The notes: a model not told the origin generated them from the sequence alone. A DNA stretch of 64,000 nucleotides from Cruorifilaria tuberocauda (GCA_013365365.1 JABVXU010000012.1:310001-374000); one strand, 5' to 3'; counted from the stretch's first letter, positions 25,201 through 39,500 are shown. A program made the numbers and translations.

Positions 25201-28200
25201 GCAATCTGTTTTCAAGACGAGATGGGATGTTTCATTTTATTACTGAGATAATGGAAACTTAATAAAAACAAGGTTTGGAAGAGGAGGGGAGGAATCCGAG
25301 AAAAGCTCATCAGGAAAAGAGAGAAGGAGAGAGAGAATCGTAGAAAGTCATTTACATCACCGCCACTGCTACTGTTGGATTAAAGTGATGGAAAAGGCGG
25401 AATGTCACAAACGATTACGTTGAATTATTAATGGAACTGCCTGCTACTGCTACTTCTATAGGGAAGTAAAATAATATAGGAAAGGTGGAGAAACGGAAAG
25501 ACGTCAACGATAAAATGATTAGTCAAGTGGCTAAGGGCGAAATTCTCGAAGAAAGAAAAGTGGTCTGTAAGTGAGAGAAAACAACAAACTGAGTGCATTA
25601 AATATGCAAATTAAATGGAATTAGATATTTTAGTGCAGTTTATGCTAAGGTACGCAAGGAATGAGCGACGGAAAATGAAATGTCAGTTGAAGCATAACAC
25701 CTAAAGTTTTAATCGATTTAAGTTCTTGATCATAACAGTTCTTGCTTCACCTCCTAATATTTCTGTGATAAGCTCCCATTCCTTCAGATTCATTTATTCC
25801 TGTATCTCTTATTCAGATAGTCGCTTTTCTTTTATCACTTCATTTCTATGATCTAAAATCAGGTTAATATTGAAAGAAGTAACACACACTTATGATGCAA
25901 GATGAAAAACCAAACGATAATGAATTTGAACAATTCTTTGGTTACAACGAGAATTCACGCACTATTCATTTCTCTTTTAGGTTATCAAAGTTCAACTTCC
26001 GTCCAATTTCAAGTTCGATCATCATGACAGACAAGAAATATAATTTCGAATCTGATTTTCATAAAATTTTCAGGAAATTAGTCGCTTTTATTTTCAAACT
26101 AATTGACCTTGCATGAAGCATAAAGTATGCATTAAAAGCAATTAATTATATTAACTAAAAAATTTATTACTAATGAAAAAAATTTTATGAGGCTCTGACG
26201 ACACCCACAGAAGGTCCTCTAATATCTGCCATCCTCTTCCTTTACGATTCACCACTCTAAAGGTCCTTCTCTGGTGGATAATTCTTGTTATCCGTATCAG
26301 TGCCATTTGCACTAATCTTCTACTGAAATTTCTCAGCTATATCCGTGGCACGATCGCAGAAGGAAGTGTTTTGCATGGAAATGCAAATGCTGCAGGGTAC
26401 AATCAAGTACAGGTGCACCTGCATGACCAACGACCCTTGCTTCAAGTTAAAGTTAAGAAAACATTAACTATATGCGTATGTAATGTAAAGAGAGAGATCG
26501 AATTAAACTCAGAGTAAGGTGGGAAGAAAGAGAAGAAATAAGTTAGCATCTATGGTGATTGAAGAAAGTTTCTTCGGCTGAGATTCGACGAATGAGAAAA
26601 GGAAGAAATGTGAAGAAGTCTTGGAGCTGAGGGATCTGTCCACCCACCTGCATTTCGAATGAATGAGTGCATTTCACTCTTTCTATATTTCATTTACCTT
26701 TTATGAGATTATGCTCTCTTGAACCGATGTAGAAAGTTGGTGTAAGCAATGCTTGTTAAAAGTGAAATTCGAATTAAATTAGTCAAGTACATGTTGAGAA
26801 TGTGTTGATTTCCTTTCGTAGGGACTGCTTATCAGCACTGAAAAGAAATATATCTTCCAATCAAATTACCGGAAACTGAAGGTATCAAAACCGATCTCAA
26901 GGATAAATTTTCGGAGATCGCAATAATCTATTTCATTAATGCATGTGAAATAAATTTGTACTTTTATCTTTTCAGTTTCCTATTCTGAAGGCGTCGTTCG
27001 TCTGTTTACAAAACGAGGTTTACCTGTACACATGTGTCTACAACAAATCGCATATAGATGAAATAAACGACGTATCCATATTTTTTGAAAAGGTAACTAA
27101 ATGGAAGACGAAAAGAGTAGTATTTATAAAATTGAAACCTATGGTTTGAATTTCAGAAAGATTAGTAAAGGAACAGTAGCTATAGATTCGGAAGGCTTCC
27201 GGTAAGAAACCGATTGAAGAAGGCTTAAGCGAAGAAATGCAATTTGAAACCGCAGGAGGGACGAGCAAGGTAAAGTGCTTTTGAAGTGTCCCATTTAGCT
27301 AAGTTGAAATAAATTCATAATGTCTTTCCTTCTACCCTTGCAGGCTTTTTGATTACTCGCCTGAAATTCTGAAAGCTGCAAAACATTTTCCATCACCGCT
27401 ATTTTATTATCAATCAAAAACACTCCCAAGCAATAAGCATCCATCTCTCCGATATTTTCAGAGATTTATGAAAAACACTCAATCTACCTGAGATTTCCCT
27501 CTCCCTTTTCTCATTAAAAGAGATGATAAGTACATTCATATGACTCCTACGAAGTAATTTAATGGAGAAAAAAGAGCGAAGAAAAGGATAATGACTTTCT
27601 TGGGATATCGCAGCTTGGGAAACTTTAGGGAGGAGATAGAAACGGTACAAGTTATTGACGCTGACAAAATACAAATGTCAATTTTCCACGTCCGAATGAC
27701 TTCAAGCCTAGCAACCAGCATTTCTTTCCTTGCATTTTCTTCTCCGACGTTTAGAAATTAGCAGCAAATGCACTTTCGGAAGAGAGAGGAAGGTGCCTCG
27801 AGTTTACTTTTCTTTCGCCTTCTTTTCATATCATTTTGATGCGGCGATGACAAGAGGAGTGACAAAGGTGAAGCTTAACTTCTCCTTTTTGATGACATTT
27901 ATAAAGAAGTTTTTTAACTGTGAGATTAGCTCTCCTTTTGTTTACAACGCTTGTGAATAATACTTCATCCTCTTGCCTAGGAAATTCAGGTACTGGAAGC
28001 ACCTAAGAAATGAACCCCTAATTACAAAGGAATGAAACTGATATTTGTTGTGTATCTGAGAAAAAATGATCCTTATACTGAAAATGAGGGATCAAGATGC
28101 AATGGACAGTCACGGACGTTTAGAATCAAAATTAGATATCAACAGAAGAAACAGAAGAATATATAGGAGCCGAGAAGGCAACGTTGAATGTGCAAATCCC

Positions 28201-29218
28201 ATTACGCTAGGATGATCTCACTTACACTAGATGATGATTTTGCAGCAAATAATCACATCTGTCTTGACTATCTTTGCTTCGTCAAATTTCGGAAAAGAAA
28301 CCTTTTCAAGAAATAGGAGGATTGATAGAAGATGAAAGATTGGAGAGATTTCAGAAAACTCAGTAAGCAGGAATTCAGTTGAATCAATCAATTCATTGGA
28401 ATGATTACAAGACTATCACTATGCAATATTCTGTCGTGAAAGTTTGCCAACCGTGGGTTTGCCTCTGAAACTCTGAAATTCCCTACCTCTGATGTTTTTA
28501 GAATCTCGAGTATTTTTAGCAATCCTTCTATTTTCGATTATTCATTTCAACCTAAAAGAGATTTGCAAACAAATTCAAAATCTTTCGGAATTTCTGTAGA
28601 TGTTAAACTATTTTTCAAAAATTGCTAATATCTGTCGGAATATTTGAAAAGTGGGTGAAGTATAATTTTATACTGTTGTGTAGAAGAATATCAATATTGA
28701 TGATTTCCTCGCCTGGTCAAATCCTCTTTTCTAGCAGTGACTGATAGTGCAATTTGAGTATTCTTATTCCGTTTTATTTTTAAATTAATGATATGAAGAA
28801 AACAATATCTGTTAACAAACGTATGAAGCAATAAAGAAATGCAAGAATTGAAGCATTGAACGGTCCACTACTAATTGCTTCAAAGATATTTTTCCAGTCA
28901 GAATTTCGTATTTCCATTTATCCCAAAAGATTAGCATATTCAACCGTCCGATAGCAATACTTTATCTCTTTTCTTTTGCATTCTAATGGCAATATGTATC
29001 TTTTAATTTGATTCATTGGAAAATAATTAGTATATACAAGCATTTGTAGGATACTCTTCTATACACACCCGTTCTTATAGCACCTTTCGATCAATTTGAT
29101 TCAGCAATGACCGATTGTCGAGCCTGGAAAATCTGCATCAAACACAGGAGAAAGTATTTTTCCTGGAACTCTCGAAATACTAGCTCAGCTACTAAGCTGC
29201 TACTACAACGGGCTATAG
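22258..29218. other. 7-kb gene-free stretch upstream of eat-4
   Basis: The stretch lies between the eat-4 5' end and the stop codon of the LRR gene, both on the minus strand. It holds scattered short frames only; the frame at 23161-22856 (minus, 101 codons) and a stop-to-stop frame at 26191-26517 (plus) have no recognisable domain. Candidate regulatory sequence includes an inverted pair of octamer-like sites at 26370-26388 and another octamer ATGCAAAT at 25604-25611. No RNA gene was recognised. Confidence 0.5.
26370..26388. promoter_or_regulatory. Inverted octamer-like pair (candidate POU site)
   Basis: TTTGCAT, spacer GGAA, then ATGCAAAT forms an inverted pair. ATGCAAAT is the classical POU octamer. 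The site is about 4.1 kb upstream of eat-4 in a locally GC-richer island (about 26190-26460). In C. elegans the POU factor UNC-86 regulates eat-4 in some neurons (established knowledge); a role here is inference, and single octamers are common in AT-rich DNA. Confidence 0.25.
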
Positions 29219-32200
29219 TCATAATTCTGTAATAGGTACAGGATATTCAGAAATAATCCTAAAATTGTCATCCCTATAGCTTTTTGGCAATGTTTGAGGT
29301 ATTGTAGTTGCAGGTGGAGGTGTCGGATAAACGGGCCGTGCACGTTCATAAGCGTTGTATTCGGCAGGAAACATTACGCTGCTGTAATAACCTTCATCAT
29401 CGTACAGGCCGCCAGGACGGGAAAAACCTGAAATTTAAAAATTAGTGAGAAATCGGAAGCGTATAGAATATGATATTATAAAATAATTTTTTAGTTTGTC
29501 GAACGAAAATCTTCTGCTGGTTTAAGGGAACGCTCAGCATTTATCGATGAATCCATTCTGAATCTACCCGCATCTGAAATCTTTTGCTTCTAAGAATACA
29601 CGAAACTATCTAAGTCTCACTCATTATTCTCAGAATCAGGCACCATCACAAGTTCCCACTGCAGTCGAACCTTCGTCCAATATTTTTGAACATACCGTTT
29701 GAAGTACTGCAGTTTGTTGTTGTATAACAAGTCTGCTCGGACAGTAAATCAGATTTGTCATTGATCGGTGAAGTGATAAGGAAAGGTTTACTGCGTAGAT
29801 ATGAGCGGTACTTGTTGTGAGTGTGGTATTTGGCAGAAGAAAATTTGCTGTTGCATAAGGGAAGGTGTCGACGGATACACGTGCCAAGAAGTAGCAGAAG
29901 AGTTAGAATCAGAAGTGACGCACCGAGGAGAGCGAAACTTAGCTGTGATTCGTTCAACGTTGTGCAATTTTCAGACTGCAATCAGTTAAATGCTACATTT
30001 AAATGGGAAAGAGAATTAGAAAAATTGGATTTTACAGCTGGAAAGATGCTTATATCATCTATGAATGTTTCTTTCCCTTAAGTAACCTTCGACCCTTGCA
30101 TGAAATGAAAGTCTCCGGAGCAACTGAATATTATTACAAACAAATTATTCTTCTCCCGTAGAATTTCTTCCTGCTGTTATTGTGCGGGAAGCGCTTAAAA
30201 GGTATTCGCGAGATTAGTTTCGTGGAAGTTTCCCTATAGAAAATGTTGTTCAGCCGATGAGGGAGACAGATGAGATACTTTAGGCGGAGATGGCAATAGC
30301 ATACCAACTGCATAATATTTCTGTCGAATAACCAGGGCGGCGTGAAGCAGGTGGCGTTGATGGAAAACTTTTGGAGCACTTCTGGAAGGAATGCTAACAT
30401 CTCGCAATCACAGTGCAACGGATTACCGGATATGTGTAATGACTTCAAGCTGAAATTGGCATGAAGTTTGCTAAGCGCTAGTAAGCCCAACATGAATGAA
30501 GAAACTGATAAAAGTGGCAATAATTGCAGAACGAAATGTTCAACGCACTTAGTCCATTTAGCAAGTTTCTGCGGCAAACGTTCCAATCGACAGTTGCTCA
30601 GGTCGAGTACCTCCAGCCGATCGCCATATTCAAATGCATTCTCGTCTATTTTTTCCAGAGCGTGGCATGAGGATAAGTTAAGTTTGCGTAAACTTATTAA
30701 ACCAGAAAATGCGTTTAGCTAAAAAAATATGCGATTCACTGATATTTAAAATCCATTGGAATCATCTTTTAAAATTGACAAAAATGCCGATGCCAGTAAT
30801 ATTGATTGAGATGAGGCAATAATTGCAAAAAAAAAATTTAATAAAGTGTAGGAAAGCGATCGTTGTTGCTTAAATGATATTTGATAGTGAACAAACGGAT
30901 AATATTCACTATTTCGCTCTCCGGTCAGGAAGGTCAAGAAGACTTCAATCAATACCGAAGATAAATTTGTCGTCTCATCGTTTGTAAACAGTTTTTTGAC
31001 TGAGAATTGCTAACCTTTATGGAGTGTAAGTACGGTTCATTTGTCATCTGAAGTACCTCAAGTGAGTTTAGACCATCGAATGATGATGTCGCTAATTCCA
31101 TCATTTGATTGGAGGACAGGTCAAGTTCACGTAGCAAACTTAATGATCGATAATTCGTTGTTATCGTCCGTTGCATCTAAAATGAAGCTATAACAGAAAA
31201 AAGAGTGGGAAAATGCTATTTTGCATTAATCCATGTAAATTAAGACGTGAATTCAGAAAAAAGCATCAGTGATTGGCTTAGTTTTATTTCAATGCTTGAA
31301 GACCGCCGAAGAAGGAATTCGAAGATGAAAGTAACAAGTATTACCACCCACAGCTTCATGCGATCATTGGAACGTACCAAATTATAACTGATGTTGAGAT
31401 ATTGCAAACTGCTGAGGCCACTGAATGATAGGTCAACAAGCGAATTCGAACTAAGATCAAGACGCCTTAGAGAGGTTAAGCTAGCGAATATGTCTGCTTC
31501 TATCTGCAACAAGAACTTATAACAACCTAACTACCTGAAAAAGCTATGTTGAACATAAATCACAGTGAATGGGTATAGGATTATCTCTGAAGATAATTGA
31601 CAAATAAGCAAAACAAGGTATAACCTTTTCTTTGGAAGACTATGGTTATTCCTACAATAGACTTCTAAGTTTACAGTTATGTCTAACAAGTTTTTTGTCA
31701 TGCATTCATTATTTATTTGTTTTTTCCTGAACAGTCGAAAGTCAGGATTAGTTAAAAAGCTTACTGCTGAAAGGTTATTATGGCTGAGATCAAGCGACTG
31801 TAAATTTGGCACATCATCGAAGAGATGTTGAGTGATTCCATGCAACCGATTGTTGGATAAATCCAGCCATTGCAAGTTTCGTAAACCAACGAAAGTATCC
31901 GATGGTAATATTGTGAGCAAATTATCTGATAGAATTAACTCTTGAAGATGACTTAGTTCCGGAAATGAAAGTGATTCCAGTTGACTCAGCTGATTCGCGG
32001 AGAGATCAAGCGTCTGCAATGAATCCATTCCTCAATATTTAATCTTCCCTGTCTGACACGAAACTAACATTGTTTCTGTAGCATCAGATTCAATATACTT
32101 TCATAATTTGCATCAGAGCGATAGAACCAATAAAGTAATACAAAAGGTAATAACCTTCTATAATTCATAAAGTCACTAACTTATCACTCTCCTAATTGAT

Positions 32201-33530
32201 TAATTGGATTTTTGCCGCGCATGATAAGCAATGTTTATTTTTTATTTATTTTACTCTCACTTCCAACCACGAATTGCTTGATTAGAATTTACAATAGAGT
32301 TTCATTCGCATATTTGATGAGATTTTCAAAAATTCTGATAGCATTTTTCTTATATTTCATAAATCTAAAAAAATATATATTTCTCTCCCACTAACTTTTG
32401 ACAAATTCGAAAAATATCTCTCAATCAATAAACGTCATCAAATCGCTATTTGGATTTATTGCGTTCAGTAGGGATTCCGAGCTCGATTTCAGATACTGGA
32501 AGTATTGTAAGCATTCTGTCTGGGTTGTTAGCTTTACTGAGTGAAAATGGGCAGAAATGAAAGGCCTTTTTCTCCTTCTTCATCATATTTCTCATAATTA
32601 CTTTGCAAATTGATCTTTCCAAAGGCGTCTTTATCAAAACATGATGAAATCCGAGATGGAATAAGCAGTTTCTCTCTCTATTAATGACTCCCAGCAATTA
32701 TTTCCTCTCTTCAGCCACTTACCTTTCCCTTCAAATCCCTAACTCATCAAAAAATTCTATTAATTTTCTTCATTTTCAAAATAATCGATAGGATATTGGT
32801 ACAAATAAAGCTTGATGAGAACTCAATAATTGCTACCCTTTATCACTGACTACAAATATCAGCGAACAACTGACTATTCTAAGCGATAGTCAATTCGATC
32901 TGAAAAATCCCATATTTACCAACGTTTACTCTACCGTCAGACAGGTAACAATGCTTTAGGCCTTGGAGTAGTTTAGAATTAATCCTTTAATGAGATTTAT
33001 TTCCCGCCGCTCTCTGCGTTATCTTATAATTTCGCTGGATAACTAAAATTTCGTCACCTGTAATTGACTTAAGCCAATGAAACTGTCGAGTTGTACTGAC
33101 GAGAGTCGATTTCCTTTGAGCCGTAATACTCGAAGCTTTGTTTGATATTTGAAAATTTTCATACTAAGCATATCGATCTGGTTGAAAGATAAATCGAGAT
33201 ATTCCAGATCTGGAGTTTATTGGTATTATGTATTGCCAGAAAACTCCTGTCCGATTATTTCATTGAAGTTGAAGAGTTGGAAACCTTACCAGGATATAAT
33301 TCGAGAACGTCCGGGTCCAGTCTTTTCAGCGTACAATTAATCATACTTATTGACGTGATCCGTGGATCCAGCAAGGCTGGAATATCGCTTAGCGCTGCGT
33401 TATCACAATGTGTCACTCTTTGCTCCTCAGATATACATATGCATTCTTGTGGACACATTGTCAGCACCAACTGAGGCAACTTGATAATGATGATGCAGAA
33501 GATTGATATTTCCCGACGATGTGTTACCAT
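29219..33530 (-). CDS. Leucine-rich-repeat single-pass membrane protein
   Basis: Ten exons in continuous phase: 33530-33290, 33209-33058, 32013-31765, 31503-31378, 31176-31015, 30718-30549, 30449-30305, 29975-29696, 29573-29505 and 29427-29219 (TGA). They encode 600 residues. The order is: signal peptide (1 to about 25), cysteine LRR cap CPQECIC...C (Cys26, 30, 32, 42), about a dozen 24-residue LRRs with LDLS-N cores (LEYLDLSFNQI, LQWLDLSNNRL, LQSLDLSHNNLSA), C-terminal cap GNPLHCDCEMLAFLP with Cys380, 382, 401 and 419, a transmembrane helix at about 429-449 followed by RRH, and a cytoplasmic tail of about 150 residues. The tail is rich in Tyr and ends in PVYPTPPP-type sequence. The family includes cell-surface adhesion and axon or epidermal patterning receptors; I cannot assign the orthologue. 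It is not a Toll receptor, since no TIR domain follows. Confidence 0.9.
32014..33057 (-). other. Intron of the LRR gene
   Basis: This 1.04-kb intron lies between two LRR exons. Its flanks join in phase to complete one repeat (LSQLQ then TLDLSANQL), so no LRR exon appears to be missing. The short frames inside (32212-32394 plus, 32446-32697 minus) are not supported. Confidence 0.6.
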
Positions 33531-33533
33531 TAT

Positions 33534-33535
33534 CT
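33534..33535 (-). promoter_or_regulatory. Candidate trans-splice acceptor of the LRR gene
   Basis: CTATTAG ends three bases before the ATG at 33530. Very short spliced-leader-to-ATG distances are usual in nematodes. The motif is weaker than TTTCAG. Confidence 0.3.
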
Positions 33536-36500
33536 AATAGTCTATATATCAGTTCGGAATTCGGACATTACAAGTTACCATCGGGGAGTGAATCTCTCCT
33601 TCGATGAAGTATTTCCCAGGTGAAGAGCTTTGTTCAGAAAAGCTGAAATGAAAAGATTCTCGAAGCAAAGTAATGGAAGACGTACAAGCGCTATTGAAAT
33701 AAGAAGTAAAAATTAAAGTTACTGTTATCAGAAAAGATCAGTAACTTCGATCGATCGACAACAGCAATAGTGGAAAAGTAAGTACTCCCATTGCAGATGC
33801 ATAGATGAGTAGTGGAAACGGAATTTTTGGTAACATTTCGATTATATTCGATCTTCGCTGTCTTTCGTCTCCTTTCATCTTAACTTTTTTAACTCTCAAA
33901 GAGAAGTGTCACTTTCAGTCGTTTTGAAACGCATAATTTAAGCCAACAAGAGCTTGTCACACAACCATTTGTCTGTTGCTTCAATTTTATCAGACTAACT
34001 CCAACTCCTCACCTCAAGCATATTTATCTCAGCTAGTTAATATTGTTAAACAGAAGAAACTCTTAACACTTCATATCATCATTCAATGATCCTATTTCAA
34101 AAAAGGCATTAAATAAGTAAAATGAAAGCAAAGATTGAGAGAGAAAAAAATCATTTTTGAACGAAAAAATGAACTGCTGAAGGAGAAGAATGTAACAGTT
34201 TGTTTAAAACAGCAAAACGTCGACAATCATTTCATGATAATTCATCCATTTCCTATCTCTTTCTCTCCCTCTCTTGCTCTCTTTGATATCAAAGACAGTT
34301 TTTTCCGCTAGAAGTGTTTCAAAAGTTTGGAACCAGTTATTTCGAAATTATTTATATCGAAGTGCAACTTTAGCCGGGAAAAACAAAGCAACAGAAGAAA
34401 TTTCTCAATATGATAGCAAATGGCAGTTAGAAGGAAAAATCAATTCGAATCTCTTTTGATTAAAGAATATTCGGGAAGTGAAGTAAGGAGCAGATCCCAT
34501 CCAGGTGCTTAAAAACTTAGAAGAATGGGAATGGATTAAGTTGTAATGAAAACTTCGGAAGTAACCATTTAAGAGCATACAAAGTTTTCCCTTTCAAATG
34601 AAACATGTAGTGAGGCATATGTTCTTGTAGAGATTAATGAAATGAAGAGAGAATAAAAATCAGAATGATCGAAATCATTAATTTCCTCCTGAAACAAATC
34701 AACATTTCACTGACTTCACAGAACGATTTCAACGAATCCATTGAGAGCAGAAAGTTTGATGGAAGCAAAGGTTTTGAAAGTTAAAAACAGCGAAACTTCC
34801 GAGAAGTACAATTGTGATATATTTGTGGATTAATTATTACTTAGTTAAAAGTTGGTAAATGAATTTTTGGAGGGTGCAATAGTGAGAGAGGCCTTAAGAA
34901 GTATCAAAAAGATTTTAAATATTTGCTAGACATAATAGATTGATAAATCACAGGAAACTTCATAAGCAGAAGGCAAATTCTTCCGAATAATCTCTTTATT
35001 AACGGTCATCGTGATTTGAAGAAGGTAAAATAAGTTGAACGAGACAGATCTTCTGAAATGTTTAATTTGATTGCATCTTGGATCGAAAGTTCCATCAATT
35101 GTTGTCGCTGCGAACTCTCTTCCATTTCACATTTCGACTGATTCCGTAACATTCAAGGAAAGATTCATTCCGCCTCTTCCTTGTGCTTTTTTCATTTCAT
35201 TCCAAGTTTCCGTAATAGCAAAGCGTCCGTGTAATAGAGTAAGGCGGTTTACGGTATATCTAACATTGAAAAACTGTGATAATATCAATTGGTGATTAAT
35301 TGGAAACATCAGACTGCACACCAGACCTGTTCGACTATAACGAATTTCATTTTTTCAGTTCCTGTTTTCTCAAAAGAGAAGGATACAATATCAATGATAT
35401 TGTTCAATTACTTATTCAAGCAATTACTTACTCCTGCGAGAAATTTCAGCAAAGTGTCAAAACCCCTCGAGGAAAAGACGTAGGAAGTAATTGCCATTGT
35501 GAAATGATATTCACCAATAAACAGAATAGGCGGGATGAAAAGCTTGATCACATCATATCGATCGAACATTCTATTGGATTGGAATCCCTAGAAGACGTTG
35601 TCCAGATAAGAAAAGATAATTGTGGAGTGAGTATGGCATGAAACGATTGAAACTGCCCGCCTTCAGCATCCATTTCGGAATCTGCTGAAGAGCAGAATAT
35701 CATTAGAGCGGGGAGATTGCTTATCGAGATGTCATCGACATCGTCATTTTGCTTTCTGAGACTGACTTCGGCGCTGCCTACCACAAAAACGAATGATGGA
35801 TATGCTAATGCAAAACGATCACGATAATAAGGAAAGAAAAGGACTGAGGTAGACCAGTGAATTGCAAACAAGGAATGATATGTTAATATTATTCGATAGG
35901 AAAATTAGAAGATTGATGTCTGTGTTTAAAGCATTGAGTATTGAGATCAGATCATTCTGATCTGGAGGCTAGAAAGGTTAGAATCCCACAAGATGCGAAA
36001 TTGTCCTTGACTTGCTGGATTGATGGTAAAAAGAACATTGACTTCTGTTCTACAAATATTACGAACTAATCATTTTCCCAGCTCGAACATCTATCTTAGA
36101 ATCCTAAGACAAATTCCAACTTCGCTTCTCTCATTGTTGTCATATACATCATAAACAATCTTTTTATGGATCAAGTCGGCATCGTCTGCTGATTTTTATC
36201 AGCCAGAGATCATCAGCGTAAAACGATATTAAGAATAACGGTGCCATCACTGGGTCATATTCAATAAATTTGAAGTGATTAATAAAAAAATATTCCACAC
36301 CTTTACTATTATATCCCATCTTCACGGAAAGTCAGAGATATATGTGTTAAACGATTCAATACAGTTAGAGCGATTAACTTTTACTTTACCTTCTTTTCTT
36401 AGAAGATATTGTTTCTGAGGGATGACTAAAGCATAAAGAGATAAAATGTAGAGATTTTACTGAAAGTGAAGGAAAGTTCGGGGAGATTGCTTCATTGGGA

Positions 36501-39500
36501 TTTGGGGATAGAAGAGGACAGGATGAGGTTAGGTCGAATGTCATCCAATAAACCACAATTTGCACCCTACAAATCGGACCATCTGCCTTCAACGTAATCC
36601 TCCCTTCCTCCACGTGTGCGTCATAGAAACAGTTGTTGTGACAAAGAATAAGGTTGGATTTCGTGATAACAGAAATGTCAACGCTAAATTGAATTTTTTC
36701 CTCAGACGACTCTTCTCACTTTCTTTTTTTTTCCTTCTCTTTACACTTCCATCAATCCTTTCTTCCTCATTTATATCCCTCTCACTATGAATGATGCATA
36801 ATCTTTAAAGGTCAACCGGAAAAAAGCCGTCGGGTGATTTGAAATTCATGGTAATAATGACCCGATCCTGGCATCAATCAATCTTCGGAGGCAGTTATAT
36901 TGTTTTCTGCAACCTTCAACGCGGTCACTTGGAAGCCAATTGCCTCTATTTATTTCACATTTGGCCTGGAGAGAAGCTCATCTAAACTGCTTTCTTTTGT
37001 ATTCATGCAAACGGCGATTAAACTTCTAGACGGAATCATACATCAATTCGTTCACCAAAGGTCTTATGTCTTCTTCTGAAGCACCGAAATTGCAAAAGCC
37101 TTTCAAAAAGTAACAGAAATTCTAAACTGCGAGGCAAAGATCCCTTCATGTTGAACTTCAAAGTCACGAAGGTAATAATAGGGAATCAAATAAAATTGCC
37201 TTCTTCAGATTTATTTTTCTTTCGAACTTCACTTCTCGTTGGAAATGATTATTAACAGTTATATTAACTGTTATAGCTTTTGAAATCTGATGAGAAGAAG
37301 GAAAGAGAACTACCGGTCTGCGGGACAGGTGTTGGACGTTTTTATAATTGGTATTTTTGATGATAATGTATGTGTCTCGGGAAATGTATTGATGGAGTGG
37401 TGGCATTACTGAGTAGATTCCTTTTCTCAAGTGATATTCGCAGTTCATTAGAATATAGTTCTAATTCCTGAGACGATTCTTTTTGAAATACGAACTAATT
37501 TTTCAACGATCTTCAATTGCTTCACTCCATCAGTTATCAATGTCCTCTAATTCTGAATCAGTCCTGATAATATATATCAGCTTGGGGTTCTCCAAAGTTG
37601 GTTTTATCAGAGTACTGTTATGATTGGTTTACCAATGTTTGTGGTGAAAATTTAACTGTACAGGATAGTCGTTGGCTGATACCGGAAGGAAAATGCCTGA
37701 CAAACGATACAGAAAAAAACGAGTACTTTACACACGTTCCGATCACTGTATACGGTATAAATGAGAGTTAGCATAAAGGAAAAAAGATTAGTAGCTGTGG
37801 ATAATGAAGACGAAGTTAGTGTGAATGACTTGGAGGAAGCGTGAGCGTGACTCACGTAATTTCATTCGCGTTAAAGTGCCAGACAATTCATTTTCGCAGT
37901 AATTTCTCATGGATTTAACAAGATATAGAATCTAAGAGAAGATGAATCTCAATGGGAAGTGGTCGTTGATCTTCAACCTGATAATTGGAACTAATGAGGT
38001 TAATTGTCCTCTTCCACTCTTATGATTATCAAACAAAGTAGAGACATCAGGTAACCTCACTGCGGTTATTCCTTTATATTAATGGAACGACAAAATCGCT
38101 ACGTGGGGCACCTTTTGTTTTCATCAGAATCACTGAAACGATTGAGGAAATGTGATGGATCGATAAATATCTTCCACACTTTTAACCGATTCACCGATAC
38201 TTACAGTAATTTAGGTTGATATATGAACTGGACGAAACTTACTGATATGCTGTTAGTTATAGGAAAGTTATGTGAGAAAACCGGACGATCGATGAAGATC
38301 CAAGAAAGACGTGGACGCGCTTGCCCTCAAACACTAATTATTACGTAAAGATTGAGAGAGAGAGAGAAGATGAATAAATGGCCAATGAAGAGAACGAGAC
38401 AGCTGCCAAAGATATACTGATGATTATCTTCCTCACGCATACAATTTACAACGTTTGTGAAAATGAGCTTGGGGACATATGTTGGGATGATGGATGGACG
38501 ATAACGACAATGGTAATAGGGAGATGACCGCATTGCTCCCTGCTCCTCCAACTCATCACGTACGAGTGGGGAGAACGAGAATTACCGTAAATGACTGTTT
38601 CCATTACTTTCACTTCGCCACCTGTCGAGGGAAATGCTATTCCCGAAACAAATCGCAAGTGAATCCAGCGACTTCACGTTTAGGCCGTGTACTCTATCCG
38701 GAAGGATTGAAAGAACGAACAATGAGAAGTGCACATCAAAATATAAATAATAGAAGAGTATTGCTGCTGTATCTATCTGCACGAGTTTGTATTTATCATG
38801 AAATATTTTCCGTTTTTCTCTCTCTCTCCTTCTCTGCACCTATAAATTGATTTGAAGACGATATCAAGCAAGGATTTTAGAACATTCGAGATAAACGGAA
38901 TCACTCATCAATCATTTGCTCCATCACTTCGATAACGAATGACTTTTCATATGTGATTTTCTGAAGGTCAGCGAAGAATGAAAATTAGCGGCAGAACGAA
39001 GCAATGGATTAACCCGTCGTACCTCTCTGAATAGGAGAAAAGCAACTAAGCTTTTCCATTCATCAATTTTAGATTTCCAAAGTTGACAAAAAGATATTTC
39101 AAAGAGTTAATTTGTAGATTGTTGTCAGCCGAAAAATCAGAGGAAGACTGTATTGCCATATACTCAATGTTAGCTCATTCTTCTCTAATGATCATTTTAA
39201 ACATCGTCGAAGGCAGAAGTGCTGAAAGTGCACCATTCAGTGCATTCATTTGAACCAAAAATTCAACACATCACGTTTTCATTGGAGTTCAGAACGGAAG
39301 AGCAGTGGATTGTCGTGATATTTCAATGGTAGGAACATTATTCTGTAACAATTTCCGGAAAAAAGGAAGGAGAATTAAGAAGAATGATGGACTTCCGGAG
39401 TAAGTTTACAATCTATCCATTACTGATTAGCATACGATTTAATGATGAAATGGAACCAAATCTAAATGTAATTGTTTGGCTGTTGAAAGTCTATTTATTT

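Noticed and set aside
31531..31764. Extension of the third LRR exon past its donor
   Set aside because: The LRR pattern stops exactly at the GTAAGC donor after 31765 and resumes in the next exon; the extra codons are intron.
35071..35641. Overlapping plus-strand frames of 64-113 codons
   Set aside because: No domain, no splice context and competing frames in the same place; not distinguishable from chance.
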